NCBI RefSeq assembly: GCF_023499255.1
Contig: NZ_CP092183.1
Coordinates: forward strand, 131,501 to 195,500
Length of the DNA stretch: 64,000 nt
Direction of reading: 5' to 3'
Source of the DNA: Couchioplanes caeruleus
GTDB lineage: Bacteria; Actinomycetota; Actinomycetes; Mycobacteriales; Micromonosporaceae
The notes below the pieces were generated by a model. The model ran no database searches, was not told the DNA's origin, and worked only from the letters and a program-made list of their open reading frames with translations. Made by a program: the position numbers and the translations under genes. Of the stretch, positions 52,130 through 61,692 are shown piece by piece. How positions within the stretch are numbered: position 1 is the stretch's first letter; every line of letters begins with the position of its first letter.

Positions 52130-53616
52130 GCGGCCTCCTCGTCGACGACCGGCAGGGTGGCCACCCCGAACGGCGCGAGCAGGTCACCGACCGGCGCCGC
52201 CGACCGCATCGCGTCCCAGTTGTCGACCACCATGGCGTTCAGCCTGTCGCGGGGTGCGTCGAGCAGGCGCTTCGCGGCCTCGATCTCTGCCTCGCCGACG
52301 TCTACCCGGCCGAGGTGGAGTTCGTTCGGATCGTTGAGGAGCGCACGGCCGTCTTCGCCGGACTGGGCGAGCAGCCACAGGGCGATGACGGTGCGCAACT
52401 GACCTGCCCCCGAACATCTCGGTCCGGTGCTCAACTCCACCGAGCCGCCCGGAAGCACTGCCCTGTTGCGCTCGGGAAGACTGCCGGGCCCGGGCCGGCC
52501 GGCGAGCTGATCCGGCATTCTGAGGAGCACGCGAACGTACTGCACGGTGAGGTCGGTGCGGCTGGTGCGTGCCCATGAGCCGTGCCGGCCCCAGTGCTGG
52601 TCGACGATCACGCTGGTCGCGGGCCCGACGCCCTGCCGCACGCTCGGCAGGTCGGTGAGGCCTGCGGGCAACGCCGAAACCACCGGGTCGACCGCTTCCT
52701 CCCACAGCGAGATCCAGCGCCCGTACCCGTACAGCGCGCAGTAGGTGACCCTGTTTCGTTGTTCGCAGTGCTGCGCCGACTCGTCGAGATAGGGCTGCGC
52801 CGCCTCAGGGCCGGCCGGAAGCCGCTCGTCCTGTTGTCGCTGCACGGCGGCCACGGCGACCACGAGCGCGACCGCCATGACGGTCGAGGCGAGGGTCCGC
52901 CCATGCCGGAGAAGCGCAGCGGCGATCACAACGACGAGCAGGGCGACCAGGTAGATCAGGTGGGCGCCGGTCGGCCGGGGCATCGTCGGCGCCACGTTCT
53001 CGTCGACCACTACTGGGAACAGCAGCCAGGCCAGGGCGTCCGCGCTGGATCCCAGCACCGGCAGCATGGCCAGCACCGCCGCGAGACCGAAGAGCGTCAG
53101 CGGACCAGCAGCCGTCGACGGCAGCCACCGACCCACCGCGACGCCCACGGCTGCACCGATCATCGGGGTCACGACGGCTACCGCCATCAACCACGGGTCG
53201 AAGGCGCCCGCAGGCCATGACGGGAGCAGCAGAACCAACTCGACGCCCACGGCCAGCACGGCCACGAGTCCGGCCGTCGGCACGAGCGCCAGCAGCCCCA
53301 CCGTCCTGCGGCGCGCCGGGCTGGGCAGCGTACGCGCGGATTCCGTCGCGCCGTGCCGATGATCCCGGGACGCTGCCAGGTGCCCGATCAGCACGAGGAA
53401 GCCAGCGAGCACCAGGGACGCCATGCCGGAGTTCGCCGTGAACACGTCCCAGCGCGGCTCGGTCGTCCAGCCCCACGCCGTACACAGGGCCACGGCGAGG
53501 ACCACGCCGGTCCACAGGGTCGACATGCCGAGCAGCAGGCGTGCTTCCTTGAGTGTCAGCGACCTCGTTGCCACCCCCGCCGGAGCTCGCACGGGCTGCA
53601 TGAGGGTCGCGCTCAT
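52120..53616 (-). CDS. ABC exporter permease-like protein
   Basis: The product is 498 residues from ATG 53616, preceded by GAGGTGG. About eight membrane helices cover residues 20-300 (TLWTGVVLAVALCTAWG, LVLAGFLVLIGHLAAS, LLALVPTAGLVAVLAVGVELV, LIYLVALLVVVIAAALL). Residues 310-490 form a soluble domain with YCALYGYGRWISLW and GRVDVGEAEIEAAKRLLD. The layout resembles ABC-2-like permeases fused to a soluble domain. It overlaps the ATPase gene by four bases. Confidence 0.75.
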   Translation of the reverse strand: MSATLMQPVRAPAGVATRSLTLKEARLLLGMSTLWTGVVLAVALCTAWGWTTEPRWDVFTANSGMASLVLAGFLVLIGHLAASRDHRHGATESARTLPSPARRRTVGLLALVPTAGLVAVLAVGVELVLLLPSWPAGAFDPWLMAVAVVTPMIGAAVGVAVGRWLPSTAAGPLTLFGLAAVLAMLPVLGSSADALAWLLFPVVVDENVAPTMPRPTGAHLIYLVALLVVVIAAALLRHGRTLASTVMAVALVVAVAAVQRQQDERLPAGPEAAQPYLDESAQHCEQRNRVTYCALYGYGRWISLWEEAVDPVVSALPAGLTDLPSVRQGVGPATSVIVDQHWGRHGSWARTSRTDLTVQYVRVLLRMPDQLAGRPGPGSLPERNRAVLPGGSVELSTGPRCSGAGQLRTVIALWLLAQSGEDGRALLNDPNELHLGRVDVGEAEIEAAKRLLDAPRDRLNAMVVDNWDAMRSAAPVGDLLAPFGVATLPVVDEEAACP

Positions 53617-54464
53617 CGGACCGCCACCTCCGGGCCCAGCAGCATCAGGTAGCCGTCCTCGATCGAGGGCTTGACCGGTGTGCCGTTCGGCGGCTGCGGC
53701 CCGAGAGTGCGGAACTCGCCGTCGGAGTTGCGCCAGTACAGCGGGTTGGTCTCCGGCGGCTCGGCGGACAACCACACCTGCCCGTCGGCCTGTTGCGCGA
53801 GGCCTCGGGGCGTGCCGTCGTACACCGCTCGCCCCTGCTTCATCACCACCACGCGCCCGCAGAGCGCGCCGACGTCTTCCGTCTGGTGAGTGGAGAGCAG
53901 CACCGTACGCGTCTCGCCGAGCCGGGAGATCAGGGCGCGGAAGAGCATGCGCTGCTCGGGGTCCAGTCCCACCGTCGGTTCGTCGAGGATCAGCAGATCT
54001 GGCTCGCCGAGAAGCGCTTGGGCGAGGCCTAGGCGCTGGCGCATCCCTCCGGACAGCTTCCGCACCTTCACATTGGCGCGGTCGGTCAGCCCGACCTCCT
54101 CCAGCACCCGGCGCACCTCGGCCCGGCGGCGACGGCCGTCCGTCATCTCCTTGAGCACGGCGACGTAGTCGAGCAGCGCCGCGGCCGAGAAGTTGGGATA
54201 GAGCCCCGGGTCCTGCGGCAGGTAGCCGAGGCGACGGCGCAATGCGGTCCGTTGGGTGGCGACGGCCGGATCCAGCCCGTACGCCTCCACCCGCCCCCGA
54301 TCCGGCGCGAGCGCCGTCGCCAGGCAGCGCAGCAGCGTGGTCTTCCCGGCGCCGTTGGGACCGAGCAGGCCGGTCACGCCGATGCCGATGTCCAGGTCGA
54401 GATCGTCCACCGCGGTCGTGGATCCGTAGCGCTTGCCGAGCCCTTGAATGCGGACGGTGGTCAT
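53613..54464 (-). CDS. ABC transporter ATP-binding protein
   Basis: The product is 283 residues. Motifs in order: Walker A LGPNGAGKTTLLRCL, Q-loop YLPQDPGLYPNFSA, signature RKLSGGMRQRLGL, Walker B DLLILDEPTVGLDP, H-loop VLLSTHQTEDV. This is an ABC-2 export ATPase like those for drugs, peptides or lantibiotic immunity. A C-terminal extension of about 70 residues is unlike the standard fold. It overlaps both neighbours by four bases. Confidence 0.9.
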   Translation of the reverse strand: MTTVRIQGLGKRYGSTTAVDDLDLDIGIGVTGLLGPNGAGKTTLLRCLATALAPDRGRVEAYGLDPAVATQRTALRRRLGYLPQDPGLYPNFSAAALLDYVAVLKEMTDGRRRRAEVRRVLEEVGLTDRANVKVRKLSGGMRQRLGLAQALLGEPDLLILDEPTVGLDPEQRMLFRALISRLGETRTVLLSTHQTEDVGALCGRVVVMKQGRAVYDGTPRGLAQQADGQVWLSAEPPETNPLYWRNSDGEFRTLGPQPPNGTPVKPSIEDGYLMLLGPEVAVR

Positions 54465-55303
54465 CTCGTCTCCCCCGGGTCGAGGCGGCGGTGGCGCACG
54501 GCGAGAACCGCGGTTGCCAGGAGCGCCGCGGCGAGGTAGCCGGCCTGGGTTACCGGCCCGAAGAACAGCGTCTGGACGGGCGAGCCGGCGATCGCCACCC
54601 CGCCGACGACGATCAGCCAGAGTCCACCGAAGACGCCGGCGGCCGCGGCGAGGGGCAGCGCTGTGGCGAGCGCCAGGGTGCTGACGCACAGCAGGAAGGC
54701 GGGCAACAGCCACGCGCCGGCCAACCATCCCGGCCCGGGAAGGAGGAGGGCCGCGACGGCGCCCATGGCCATGGACACCCCGACCACTGCCGTCGCACGC
54801 CAGAGCACCAGGGACGGTCCCGCCATGGGGGTCGCCGAGGTGATCTCGTGCATCGGGTCCGCGGGAGGGCCGTACGCGGTGGCAACCGCCAGCACAGGAA
54901 GCACAGGGGCGAACACGAGGAACAACAGCAGTGTCGTGCGGGCGCCCGCCTGCCCGGTATACGCAGCGGCGACGCCGAACCCGAGCACCGCGGCAGTGGC
55001 CAGGACCCACGACCAGCGCAGGGCGGGAGTGGCAGCCAGCAGCCGCACCCGATGCTCGGGAAGGCCGACGCTGCCCAGCGCCCGCTCCACCCGGCTCTGC
55101 CGAGCGGCCTGGAGGACATCCGTCACCTGGCCCCAGTTGCGCTCGAGCCAGGCCATGTCGGTCGGCACAGCCGCCCGGCAGAGTGCGCACGCTCGCAGGT
55201 GCGCGTCCACCGCCATCACGCGACTGGGAGTGAGCCGGCCAGTCGCGTACGCATCGAGAAGTTCCGCGTCGGTGTGCCAGGCGGCGGTTTCCTTCGAGGT
55301 CAT
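54461..55303 (-). CDS. membrane anti-sigma factor (zf-HC2) with multiple helices
   Basis: The product is 280 residues. The N-terminal zinc-finger anti-sigma motif is AVDAHLRACALCRAAV (H-x3-C-x2-C) after a DAYATGRLTPSRV helix. Residues 90-275 hold about six membrane helices (SWVLATAAVLGFGVAAAYTG, LLLFLVFAPVLPVLAVATAYG, AAALLATAVLAVRH). It is encoded between the sigma factor and the ABC ATPase with four-base overlaps on both sides. A six-helix anti-sigma factor is larger than the usual one-helix type and may sense the exporter or its substrate. Confidence 0.85.
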   Translation of the reverse strand: MTSKETAAWHTDAELLDAYATGRLTPSRVMAVDAHLRACALCRAAVPTDMAWLERNWGQVTDVLQAARQSRVERALGSVGLPEHRVRLLAATPALRWSWVLATAAVLGFGVAAAYTGQAGARTTLLLFLVFAPVLPVLAVATAYGPPADPMHEITSATPMAGPSLVLWRATAVVGVSMAMGAVAALLLPGPGWLAGAWLLPAFLLCVSTLALATALPLAAAAGVFGGLWLIVVGGVAIAGSPVQTLFFGPVTQAGYLAAALLATAVLAVRHRRLDPGETR

Positions 55304-55869
55304 GCCAGCAACTCCCGTAGCCGTGCCCGGGCCCGCATCAGCCGGGTCTTCGCCGTGCCTTCCGCGACGCCGAGACAGCGCGCCGCTTCCTTGACCGTGA
55401 GGCCGTCGATCGCGGTCGCCTGAATGACCGCGCGCAGTTCCGGGGAGAGCCGGTCGAGGGCCTTGCCGAGATCGCCGTGCTCGACCCGGAGGAGCACCAG
55501 GTCCTCTGCCGACGGCACGGTCTCGACGTCCTGCTCGGGGATGCCGCCCACCCACCGGTGACCGGGCCCGCGGAGGTTGCCGACCAGCCGCCGGATCGCG
55601 ATGGTCCAGATCCAGCCGGCCGGATCGGCGCCGGTCTCGCGATACCTCCGGGCATCCCGCCAGATCGCGACGAACGTGTCCTGGATCGCGGCGTCCACGA
55701 CGTCGGGGTCCGCGCAGCGGCGCGTCAGCCGGAACCTCAGCCAGGATGCGTGGCGGCCGTGCAGCAGATGCAGGGCCTCCATGTCCTCCGCCGCGACGGC
55801 GCGCAGCAGGTCGGCGTCGCTGCTGTCCTGGGTCACCGGCCGGACCGGTGTCTGCCTTCTGCGCCTCAC
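55300..55869 (-). CDS. ECF-family RNA polymerase sigma factor
   Basis: The product is 189 residues with a GTG start. Sigma region 2 shows ADLLRAVAAEDMEALHLLHGRHAS and VVDAAIQDTFVAIWRDARRYR. Region 4 shows LSPELRAVIQATAIDGLTVKEAARCLGVAEGTAKTRLMRARARLREL. It opens the operon and is coupled by ATGA to its anti-sigma gene. It probably transcribes the whole six-gene set, giving autoregulation on envelope stress. Confidence 0.9.
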   Translation of the reverse strand: MRRRRQTPVRPVTQDSSDADLLRAVAAEDMEALHLLHGRHASWLRFRLTRRCADPDVVDAAIQDTFVAIWRDARRYRETGADPAGWIWTIAIRRLVGNLRGPGHRWVGGIPEQDVETVPSAEDLVLLRVEHGDLGKALDRLSPELRAVIQATAIDGLTVKEAARCLGVAEGTAKTRLMRARARLRELLA

Positions 55870-56003
55870 ACAAGGACTATCGCGAAGCGAGCCGAATTTG
55901 GTTCACGCGGCGAGGAGGACCTGTGGAAAACCTTGGTGGCGGATGACGACGCAAAGAAGACGCCGCCCGGATGTCCGGACGGCGTCAGCGGTGAAGGGGC
56001 AGG

Positions 56004-56912
56004 TCAGGCGAGCCCGCCGGGCTCCGCCCCCTTCGCGATCGGCGCCCGGACCAGGTTGCCCCACTCCGTCCAGGAACCGTCGTAGTTGCGCACCTGCGGG
56101 TAGCCGAGCAGGTGGTGCAGCACGAACCAGGTGTGACTCGACCGCTCGCCGATCCGGCAGTACGCGATGATGTCGTCGCCCGTCTCGAGGCCGAGCTCGT
56201 CCTGATAGATCTTCGTCAGCTCGTCGGCCGGCTTGAACGTGCCGTCCTCGTTGGCGGCGGACTTCCACGGCTTGCTGACCGCGCCGGGGATGTGGCCGCC
56301 GCGCAGCGCGCCCTCCTGCGGGTACGCCTCCATGTGGGTCAGCTCACCCGTGTACTCCTGCGGGGAACGCACGTCGACGAGCGGACGACCGCTCGAGATG
56401 TGCGCCATCACCTGGTCACGGAAGGCGCGGAGCTGGCTGTCGTCGCGCGCAGGAACCGGGTACGTCGCGGGCGGGCGTACCGTCTTCTCGCGGGTCATCT
56501 CCCGTCCCTCAGCCACCCACTTCTGCCGGCCGCCGTCGAGAAGGCGCACGTCGCGGTGCCCGAACAGGCTGAAGACCCAGAGCGCGTACGCGGCCCACCA
56601 GTTGAAGTTGTCGCCGTAGAAGACGATCGTGTCGTCCCGGCCGATGCCCTTCGCCTCACACATCGCCGCGAACTGGGCCGGGTCCAGGTAGTCCCGGGTG
56701 AGCTGGTCGTTCAGCTCGAGGTGCCAGTCGACCTTCACGGCACCCGGGATGTGGCCGGTGTCGTAGAGCAGGACATCCTCATCCGACTCGACGACCACCA
56801 GGCCGGGTGTGTCGAGGTTGGCGGCGAGCCAGTCGGTGGTGACCAGCTTCTCAGGGTGGGCGTACGCCTGCAGGGACGGCGCCGGGTCGTTCGCAACGGA
56901 CATGTCACTCAC
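56004..56912 (-). CDS. two-domain thiosulfate sulfurtransferase (rhodanese)
   Basis: The product is 302 residues with two rhodanese domains. Domain 1 (about 20-150) has [30 protein letters not shown] and lacks the catalytic cysteine. Domain 2 (about 170-290) has [25 protein letters not shown] and the active-site loop [15 protein letters not shown]. It moves sulfane sulfur from thiosulfate to cyanide or thiol acceptors. GTG 56912 overlaps the upstream stop (GTGA); ATG 56903 is an alternative. A sufE gene lies 3.6 kb away on the other strand. Confidence 0.9.
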   Translation of the reverse strand: MSDMSVANDPAPSLQAYAHPEKLVTTDWLAANLDTPGLVVVESDEDVLLYDTGHIPGAVKVDWHLELNDQLTRDYLDPAQFAAMCEAKGIGRDDTIVFYGDNFNWWAAYALWVFSLFGHRDVRLLDGGRQKWVAEGREMTREKTVRPPATYPVPARDDSQLRAFRDQVMAHISSGRPLVDVRSPQEYTGELTHMEAYPQEGALRGGHIPGAVSKPWKSAANEDGTFKPADELTKIYQDELGLETGDDIIAYCRIGERSSHTWFVLHHLLGYPQVRNYDGSWTEWGNLVRAPIAKGAEPGGLA

Positions 56913-57682
56913 GCTATCGCGTCGATGGGGGCAAGCCGGGGCCGCTTCGCCGTGACCTCGTCACCAGAGGAGGCGCCGACGAGCCGCCGCTTCAGCCAGG
57001 GGGCGAAATGCTGCCCGGCCCAGCGCAGGTCGGCGCCGCGGGCCAGGAGCCAGGGCGTCGGCGCGGGCATCGGCGGAACCAGCATCCAGTCCTCGTCGAC
57101 ACCGACGCCGAGCGTGTTCAGGACGTGCGCAGCGACACGTCGATGACCGGCGGCCGACAGATGCAGGCGGTCGGCACTCCACATCAGCGGGTTGCGGAAG
57201 GCGTCGTCGGCAAAAAGATCTATGAGGTACGCGCCGTGGCGCTGAGCCAGCTCACGTGCGCCGTCGTTGAGCGCCGCGGCACGGGGACCGACGATGCGCT
57301 GGCCCGGCAGGTGCACGGTGACGTCCGCGAACCGGAACAGGATGACGTCGGCGCCGGCGGCGCGCAGCCCGCCGATGACCGGGTCGATCCGGTGCACGAG
57401 GCCCCACGGGTCGACCTTGCGGCGCAGGACGTCGTTGCCGCCCGCGGCGAAGCTGACCAGGTCGGGCCGCATCGCCAGCGTCGGCTCCAGCTGGTCGGCG
57501 ACGACCTGATCGAGCAGTTTGCCGCGGACGGCGAGGTTCGCGTACCCGAAATCGGGGCCCGCCTCGACGGCCAGCCGGGCCGCCACCAGGTCTGCCCACC
57601 CGCGGTAGCTCCCGTCGGGATAGCCGTCATCCATGCCTTCGGTGAAGCTGTCACCCATCGCCACGAAGCTCTTCCAGGTCAT
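56909..57682 (-). CDS. SGNH-hydrolase family esterase/lipase
   Basis: The product is 257 residues. The SGNH blocks are visible: block [15 protein letters not shown] (nucleophile Ser), block [22 protein letters not shown] (Asn) and block [19 protein letters not shown] (Asp/His). No signal peptide is evident. The family hydrolyses esters or acyl groups; the substrate is unknown. Its stop overlaps the sulfurtransferase start. Confidence 0.88.
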   Translation of the reverse strand: MTWKSFVAMGDSFTEGMDDGYPDGSYRGWADLVAARLAVEAGPDFGYANLAVRGKLLDQVVADQLEPTLAMRPDLVSFAAGGNDVLRRKVDPWGLVHRIDPVIGGLRAAGADVILFRFADVTVHLPGQRIVGPRAAALNDGARELAQRHGAYLIDLFADDAFRNPLMWSADRLHLSAAGHRRVAAHVLNTLGVGVDEDWMLVPPMPAPTPWLLARGADLRWAGQHFAPWLKRRLVGASSGDEVTAKRPRLAPIDAIA

Positions 57683-57830
57683 GCCCCCGCCCCCTGAACG
57701 TCTCCTCAGTCGCAGATTCACAGCGAGTTTTCCACCGGCCGGCGACGAACGGCAGAGTGACGATGGCGACACTGAGGAGGCCCGCGATAACGGGATGTTT
57801 CTGTCGGTGGGCCTCCCTAGGCTCTCGGGC

Positions 57831-59603
57831 ATGCTCACGCGAATGTCCACGATGCTGCTCAAGACCCTGCGCGAGGAGCCGGCGGAAGCGGAGGTGCCGA
57901 GCCATCGGCTGCTCCTGCGGGCCGGCTACATCCGCCGCGCGGCGCCGGGCGGACACACGTGGCTGCCGCTCGGCAAGCTCGTCCTCGACCGCATCACGGC
58001 GATCGTCCGGGAGGAGATGGCCGGCATCGGCGGGCAGGAGGTCAGCTTCCCGGCGCTGCTGCCGCGAGAGCCCTATGACGTCACCGGGCGCTGGACTGAG
58101 TACGGCGATGACATCTTCCGGCTGAAGGACCGGCGTGGGGGCGACTACCTGCTCGCCCCGACCCACGAGGAGATGTTCGCGCTGCTCGTCCAGGACATGA
58201 CGAGTTCCTACCGCGACTTCCCGCTGATCCTCTTCCAGGTGCAGACCAAGTTCCGCGACGAGGCGCGCCCCCGCGCGGGCTTGCTGCGCGGCCGGGAGTT
58301 CCTGATGAAGGACTCCTACTCGTTCGACCTGTCGGAAGAAGGACTGCGCGAGGCGTACGCGAGGCACCGGGCGGCCTATCAACGCATCTTGGAACGGCTC
58401 GGGCTCGAACACACCATCGTGTCGGCCGTTTCCGGGGCGATGGGCGGCTCCGCGTCCGAGGAGTTCCTCGCCATGTCCGACGTGGGAGAGGACACCTTCG
58501 TCGGCTGCACCCGGTGCGACTACGCGGCGAACACCGAGGCCGTGGTGACGCCCGTGCCGCCGCCGGACAGCCGCGAGCACGGTGCGCTCACCGTCCACGA
58601 CACTCCCGCGACACCGACCATCGCAGCCCTGGTCGACCTGGCCAACGCCCGCGCGCTCGACGGCCGCACCGACTGGACGGCCGCGGACACCCTCAAGAAC
58701 GTGGTCGTCTCCGTTCATCACCCCGGCAAGGAGGACGAGCTGCTGGTCATCGGCGTTCCCGGCGACCGAGAGGTCGACATGAAGCGCCTGGAGGCAGCTA
58801 TCGCCCCCGCCACCGCGACGATGTTCGACGACTTCGCCTCACGACCCGACCTCGTCCGCGGCTACATCGGCCCGCAGGGTCTCAAGGTGCGATACCTCGC
58901 CGACCCGCGCGTGGTCACCGGGAGCGCATGGCTGACCGGCGCCAACGAGCCGGGGAAGCACGCCACCTGTGTCGTCGCGGGACGCGACTTCACGCCGGAC
59001 GGCACGATCGAGGCGGCGTACGTCCGCGCCGGCGACCCCTGCCCGCGGTGCGGCGAGGGCGCGCTGACCATCCGCCGAGGCATCGAGATCGGGCACATCT
59101 TCCAGCTCGGCCGCCGCTACACCGACGTGTTCAAGGTCGATGTGCTCGGCGCCGACGGGCGACCCGTACGCCCGGCCATGGGTTCCTACGGCATCGGCAT
59201 CTCCCGCGCGGTGGCCTCCATCGTCGAGCAGCACCACGACGACCGCGGCATCATCTGGCCCGACGAGGTCGCTCCCGCCGACGTGCACGTCATCGGCGCC
59301 GGCAAGGACGGGCAGATACCGGCAGCACTGGAGCTCGCGTCGCACCTGTCGGCCGCCGGGCTACGCGTGCTGGTCGACGACCGGCCGCAACTGTCGGCCG
59401 GCGTCAAGTTCACCGATGCGGAGCTGATCGGCATCCGACGCTGCGTCGTGGTCGGCCGCCGTCTGTCCGAGGGGTACGCGGAACTACGCGATCGCCGTAC
59501 GGGTGAACGCCGCGACGTCGCCCTGCCGGAGGTCGTCGATGCCGTCACCGGCTCATCGGCGGCCGGCCTCGGCGATCCCCCGCCCGAGGGGCACGGGGTG
59601 TAA
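57831..59603 (+). CDS. proS: prolyl-tRNA synthetase, bacterial type with INS editing domain
   Basis: The product is 590 residues. Class II motif 1/2 regions are [28 protein letters not shown] and [29 protein letters not shown]; motif 3 is [18 protein letters not shown]. The inserted YbaK-like editing domain spans about 230-390 ([29 protein letters not shown]). A C-terminal anticodon domain follows ([22 protein letters not shown]). It charges tRNA-Pro and edits Ala-tRNA-Pro. The start is 148 bases from the divergent SGNH gene. Confidence 0.95.
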   Translation: MLTRMSTMLLKTLREEPAEAEVPSHRLLLRAGYIRRAAPGGHTWLPLGKLVLDRITAIVREEMAGIGGQEVSFPALLPREPYDVTGRWTEYGDDIFRLKDRRGGDYLLAPTHEEMFALLVQDMTSSYRDFPLILFQVQTKFRDEARPRAGLLRGREFLMKDSYSFDLSEEGLREAYARHRAAYQRILERLGLEHTIVSAVSGAMGGSASEEFLAMSDVGEDTFVGCTRCDYAANTEAVVTPVPPPDSREHGALTVHDTPATPTIAALVDLANARALDGRTDWTAADTLKNVVVSVHHPGKEDELLVIGVPGDREVDMKRLEAAIAPATATMFDDFASRPDLVRGYIGPQGLKVRYLADPRVVTGSAWLTGANEPGKHATCVVAGRDFTPDGTIEAAYVRAGDPCPRCGEGALTIRRGIEIGHIFQLGRRYTDVFKVDVLGADGRPVRPAMGSYGIGISRAVASIVEQHHDDRGIIWPDEVAPADVHVIGAGKDGQIPAALELASHLSAAGLRVLVDDRPQLSAGVKFTDAELIGIRRCVVVGRRLSEGYAELRDRRTGERRDVALPEVVDAVTGSSAAGLGDPPPEGHGV

Positions 59604-59666
59604 TCGATGAGACGGTCGGGTACCCGCTCGCGTAACGGGCGGGTACGAGCGCGGGGAGGTACAGCC

Positions 59667-60059
59667 ATGGCTCGGACGGCAGTGGCGGACGTGATGACCC
59701 GGAAGGTCGTCTACCTGCCGGGCGACACGATGCTCGACGAAGCGGCCCAGGTCATGCGCGACCAGGGCATCGGCGACGTCATCGTGACCAACGGCCCCAC
59801 CATGTCCGGCATGGTCACCGACCGCGACATCGTGGTCCGGGCGATCGCCGAAGGACTGCCGCCGCACTCGACGACACTGGCATCCATCGCGACGGTGGAG
59901 CTCATCATGGTGGAGCAGGCCGCGACGGTGGAGGAGGCGGTCCAAGCCATGCGCGAGCGCGGCGTACGCCGGTTGCTGGTGTGCGACGCCGACCGCAAGG
60001 TGGTCGGAATCCTGAGCCTGAGCGACGTCGCCCTGGTCCCCACCTCGACGCCGGCCTGA
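59667..60059 (+). CDS. CBS-domain pair protein
   Basis: The product is 130 residues with two CBS motifs: VADVMTRKVVYLPGDTMLDEAAQVM ... VTDRDIVVRAIAEG and ATVEEAVQAMRERGVRRLLVCDADRKVVGILSLSD. ATG 59667 follows GGGGAGG. Free CBS pairs bind adenosine nucleotides and sense energy state, or form a regulatory module for IMPDH-like partners. No catalytic domain is attached. Confidence 0.9.
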   Translation: MARTAVADVMTRKVVYLPGDTMLDEAAQVMRDQGIGDVIVTNGPTMSGMVTDRDIVVRAIAEGLPPHSTTLASIATVELIMVEQAATVEEAVQAMRERGVRRLLVCDADRKVVGILSLSDVALVPTSTPA

Positions 60060-60488
60060 CCCGTCCGGCACAAGCCACCGCCTTGACCGGACCCTGCACG
60101 AGCCGCCGACCCAGACGCCTCCGCGACGAGCCACTGCCCGGACCGGTCCCGGCACAAGCCGCCGGCCCGGACCGGTCCCGCCGCGAGCTGCCGGCCCGGA
60201 CCGGAGCCGTCCTGCACGAGCCGCCGCTCTGACCTGTTTCGGGCGAGCCGCCGCCATGAGCTGTCCGGCCAAGCACCGCCCAGCCTCGCCGGCACAAGCT
60301 GTCGGCCTAGCCGGTTCTGCACGAGCTTTCACGCCGGCGCACCGTCGGGCGAAGGTCAGCCGGTAAGGCTTGTTGATGCGTCGGCTGGTCGTCGCGGGCA
60401 CTTGGCCACATCCAACGTGGCCATCGACACCCGGCCGGCTGGTCGGCGGGACCGGCGGAGGGTGCTTGCGCGACGTAGGGTCACAACC
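60060..60488. repeat. gene-free gap with degenerate repeats
   Basis: From about 60068 to 60320 variants of (G)GACCGGTCCCGGCACAAGC-CGCCGGCCC recur six or seven times with 27-35 base spacing. No reading frame is credible. The right end should carry the sufE promoter, but no clear -35/-10 is seen. Confidence 0.6.
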
Positions 60489-60944
60489 GTGAGCGACATG
60501 CCGCCGAAGCTGGCCGAGATCGTCGACGAGTTCTCCTCCGCGCCTCGCGAGGTCGTCCTCGAGATGCTGTTGGAGTTCGCCGACTCGGTGCCTCCCCTGC
60601 CCGCCGAGCTCAAGAACCACGAGGGCATGGAGCAGGTGCCGGAGTGCCAGACGCAGTTCTTCCTCCGCGCCCAGGTGCAGCCCGACGAGACGGTCACGAC
60701 GTGGTTCGACTGCCCGCCCGAGGCACCGACCACGCGGGCGTTCGCGGGCATTCTGTCGGAAGGGCTCGAGGGCGCCACGGCCGGAGAGATCTTGACCGTG
60801 CCCGACGACCTGTACAGCAGGATGGGCCTGGCCACGGCGATCAGCCCGCTGCGCATCCGGGGTGGGACGGCGATCCTGGCTCGGCTCAAGCGTCAGATCC
60901 GCGAGCAGGAAGAGGCACGCGAGCAGGAAGAGGCACGATCGTGA
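60489..60944 (+). CDS. sufE: SufE-family sulfur acceptor protein
   Basis: The product is 151 residues from GTG 60489. SufE features: LEMLLEFADSVPPLP, HEGMEQVPECQTQFF with the conserved Cys that takes persulfide from SufS, WFDCPPEAPTTRAFAGIL and ISPLRIRGG. It boosts Fe-S assembly or sulfur transfer. The C-terminus ends REQEEAREQEEARS, the product of an exact 18-bp tandem duplication. It is coupled to the DsbA/FrnE gene by GTGA. Confidence 0.9.
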   Translation: MSDMPPKLAEIVDEFSSAPREVVLEMLLEFADSVPPLPAELKNHEGMEQVPECQTQFFLRAQVQPDETVTTWFDCPPEAPTTRAFAGILSEGLEGATAGEILTVPDDLYSRMGLATAISPLRIRGGTAILARLKRQIREQEEAREQEEARS

Positions 60945-61582
60945 ACATCGAAGTGTGGTCGGACGTCGTCTGCCCGTGGTGCTACATCGGCAAGCGGCGG
61001 CTGGAGACGGCGCTCGAAGGGTTCACCGGCGACGTGACCGTGACCTTCCGGGCGTACCAGTTGGATCCCAGTCCCGTGCCGCAGCCCGTGCCGACGAAGC
61101 AGGCCCTGGCGGAGAAGTTCGGCGGCGCGCAGCGCGCCGAACAGATGTTCTCGCACGTCACGGCGATCGGTGCGGCCGACGGGCTCACGTTGGACTTCGA
61201 CCGGGCGATCAACGCCAACACGTTCGATGCGCACCGGCTCATCGCGTGGGCGGCCGGGCAGGACCTCCAGCTGATGATGACCGAGACGCTGCAGCGGGCG
61301 CACTTCGAGCAGGGCGTCGACATCGGCAACCATGCCGCCCTCGCGCGGCTGGCAGGGTCGATCGGGCTGGACGAGGAGGCCGCGCTCGCCTACCTCGCAT
61401 CGCCCGCGGGGACGGACGCGGTGAACGCCGATCTGCTGGAGGCGCGCGAGCTCGGCATCACCAGCGTTCCGACGTTCGTGATCGACCGGAAGTACGCGGT
61501 GCAGGGCGCGCAGGAGGTCGCCGTGCTCCGGCAGGCCCTCGACGAGATCGCCCGCCGCGAGGCCGTCGACGTGGCTCAATGA
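60941..61582 (+). CDS. DsbA/FrnE-family thiol oxidoreductase
   Basis: The product is 213 residues. The thioredoxin-fold active site is CPWC in VWSDVVCPWCYIGKRRLETAL. A helical insertion (residues 55-165, FGGAQRAEQMFSHVTAIG, NTFDAHRLIAWA) and the cis-Pro loop TSVPTFVIDRKYAVQGAQ follow, as in FrnE. No signal peptide is seen, so it works in the cytoplasm as an oxidoreductase or isomerase. It is translationally coupled to sufE, linking it to sulfur chemistry. Confidence 0.9.
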   Translation: MNIEVWSDVVCPWCYIGKRRLETALEGFTGDVTVTFRAYQLDPSPVPQPVPTKQALAEKFGGAQRAEQMFSHVTAIGAADGLTLDFDRAINANTFDAHRLIAWAAGQDLQLMMTETLQRAHFEQGVDIGNHAALARLAGSIGLDEEAALAYLASPAGTDAVNADLLEARELGITSVPTFVIDRKYAVQGAQEVAVLRQALDEIARREAVDVAQ

Positions 61583-61583
61583 T

Positions 61584-61599
61584 GTTCCACGTGAAACCA
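61584..61599. promoter_or_regulatory. parS-like centromere site
   Basis: TGTTCCACGTGAAACC reads on the other strand GGTTTCACGTGGAACA. It matches the bacterial parS consensus TGTTTCACGTGAAACA at 14 of 16 positions, with the CACGTG core intact. It starts two bases after the FrnE stop and lies in non-coding sequence, as parS sites often do. It should be bound by ParB if origin-proximal. Confidence 0.7.
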
Positions 61600-61692
61600 A
61601 GCTAGACCGGTCGCCGGCCACCCTGATGATGGCGGCGACCCCAGCGGAGCAGCGCCTGACCCTGATAGATCGCCGCTCCGTCCAGTCGGCCG

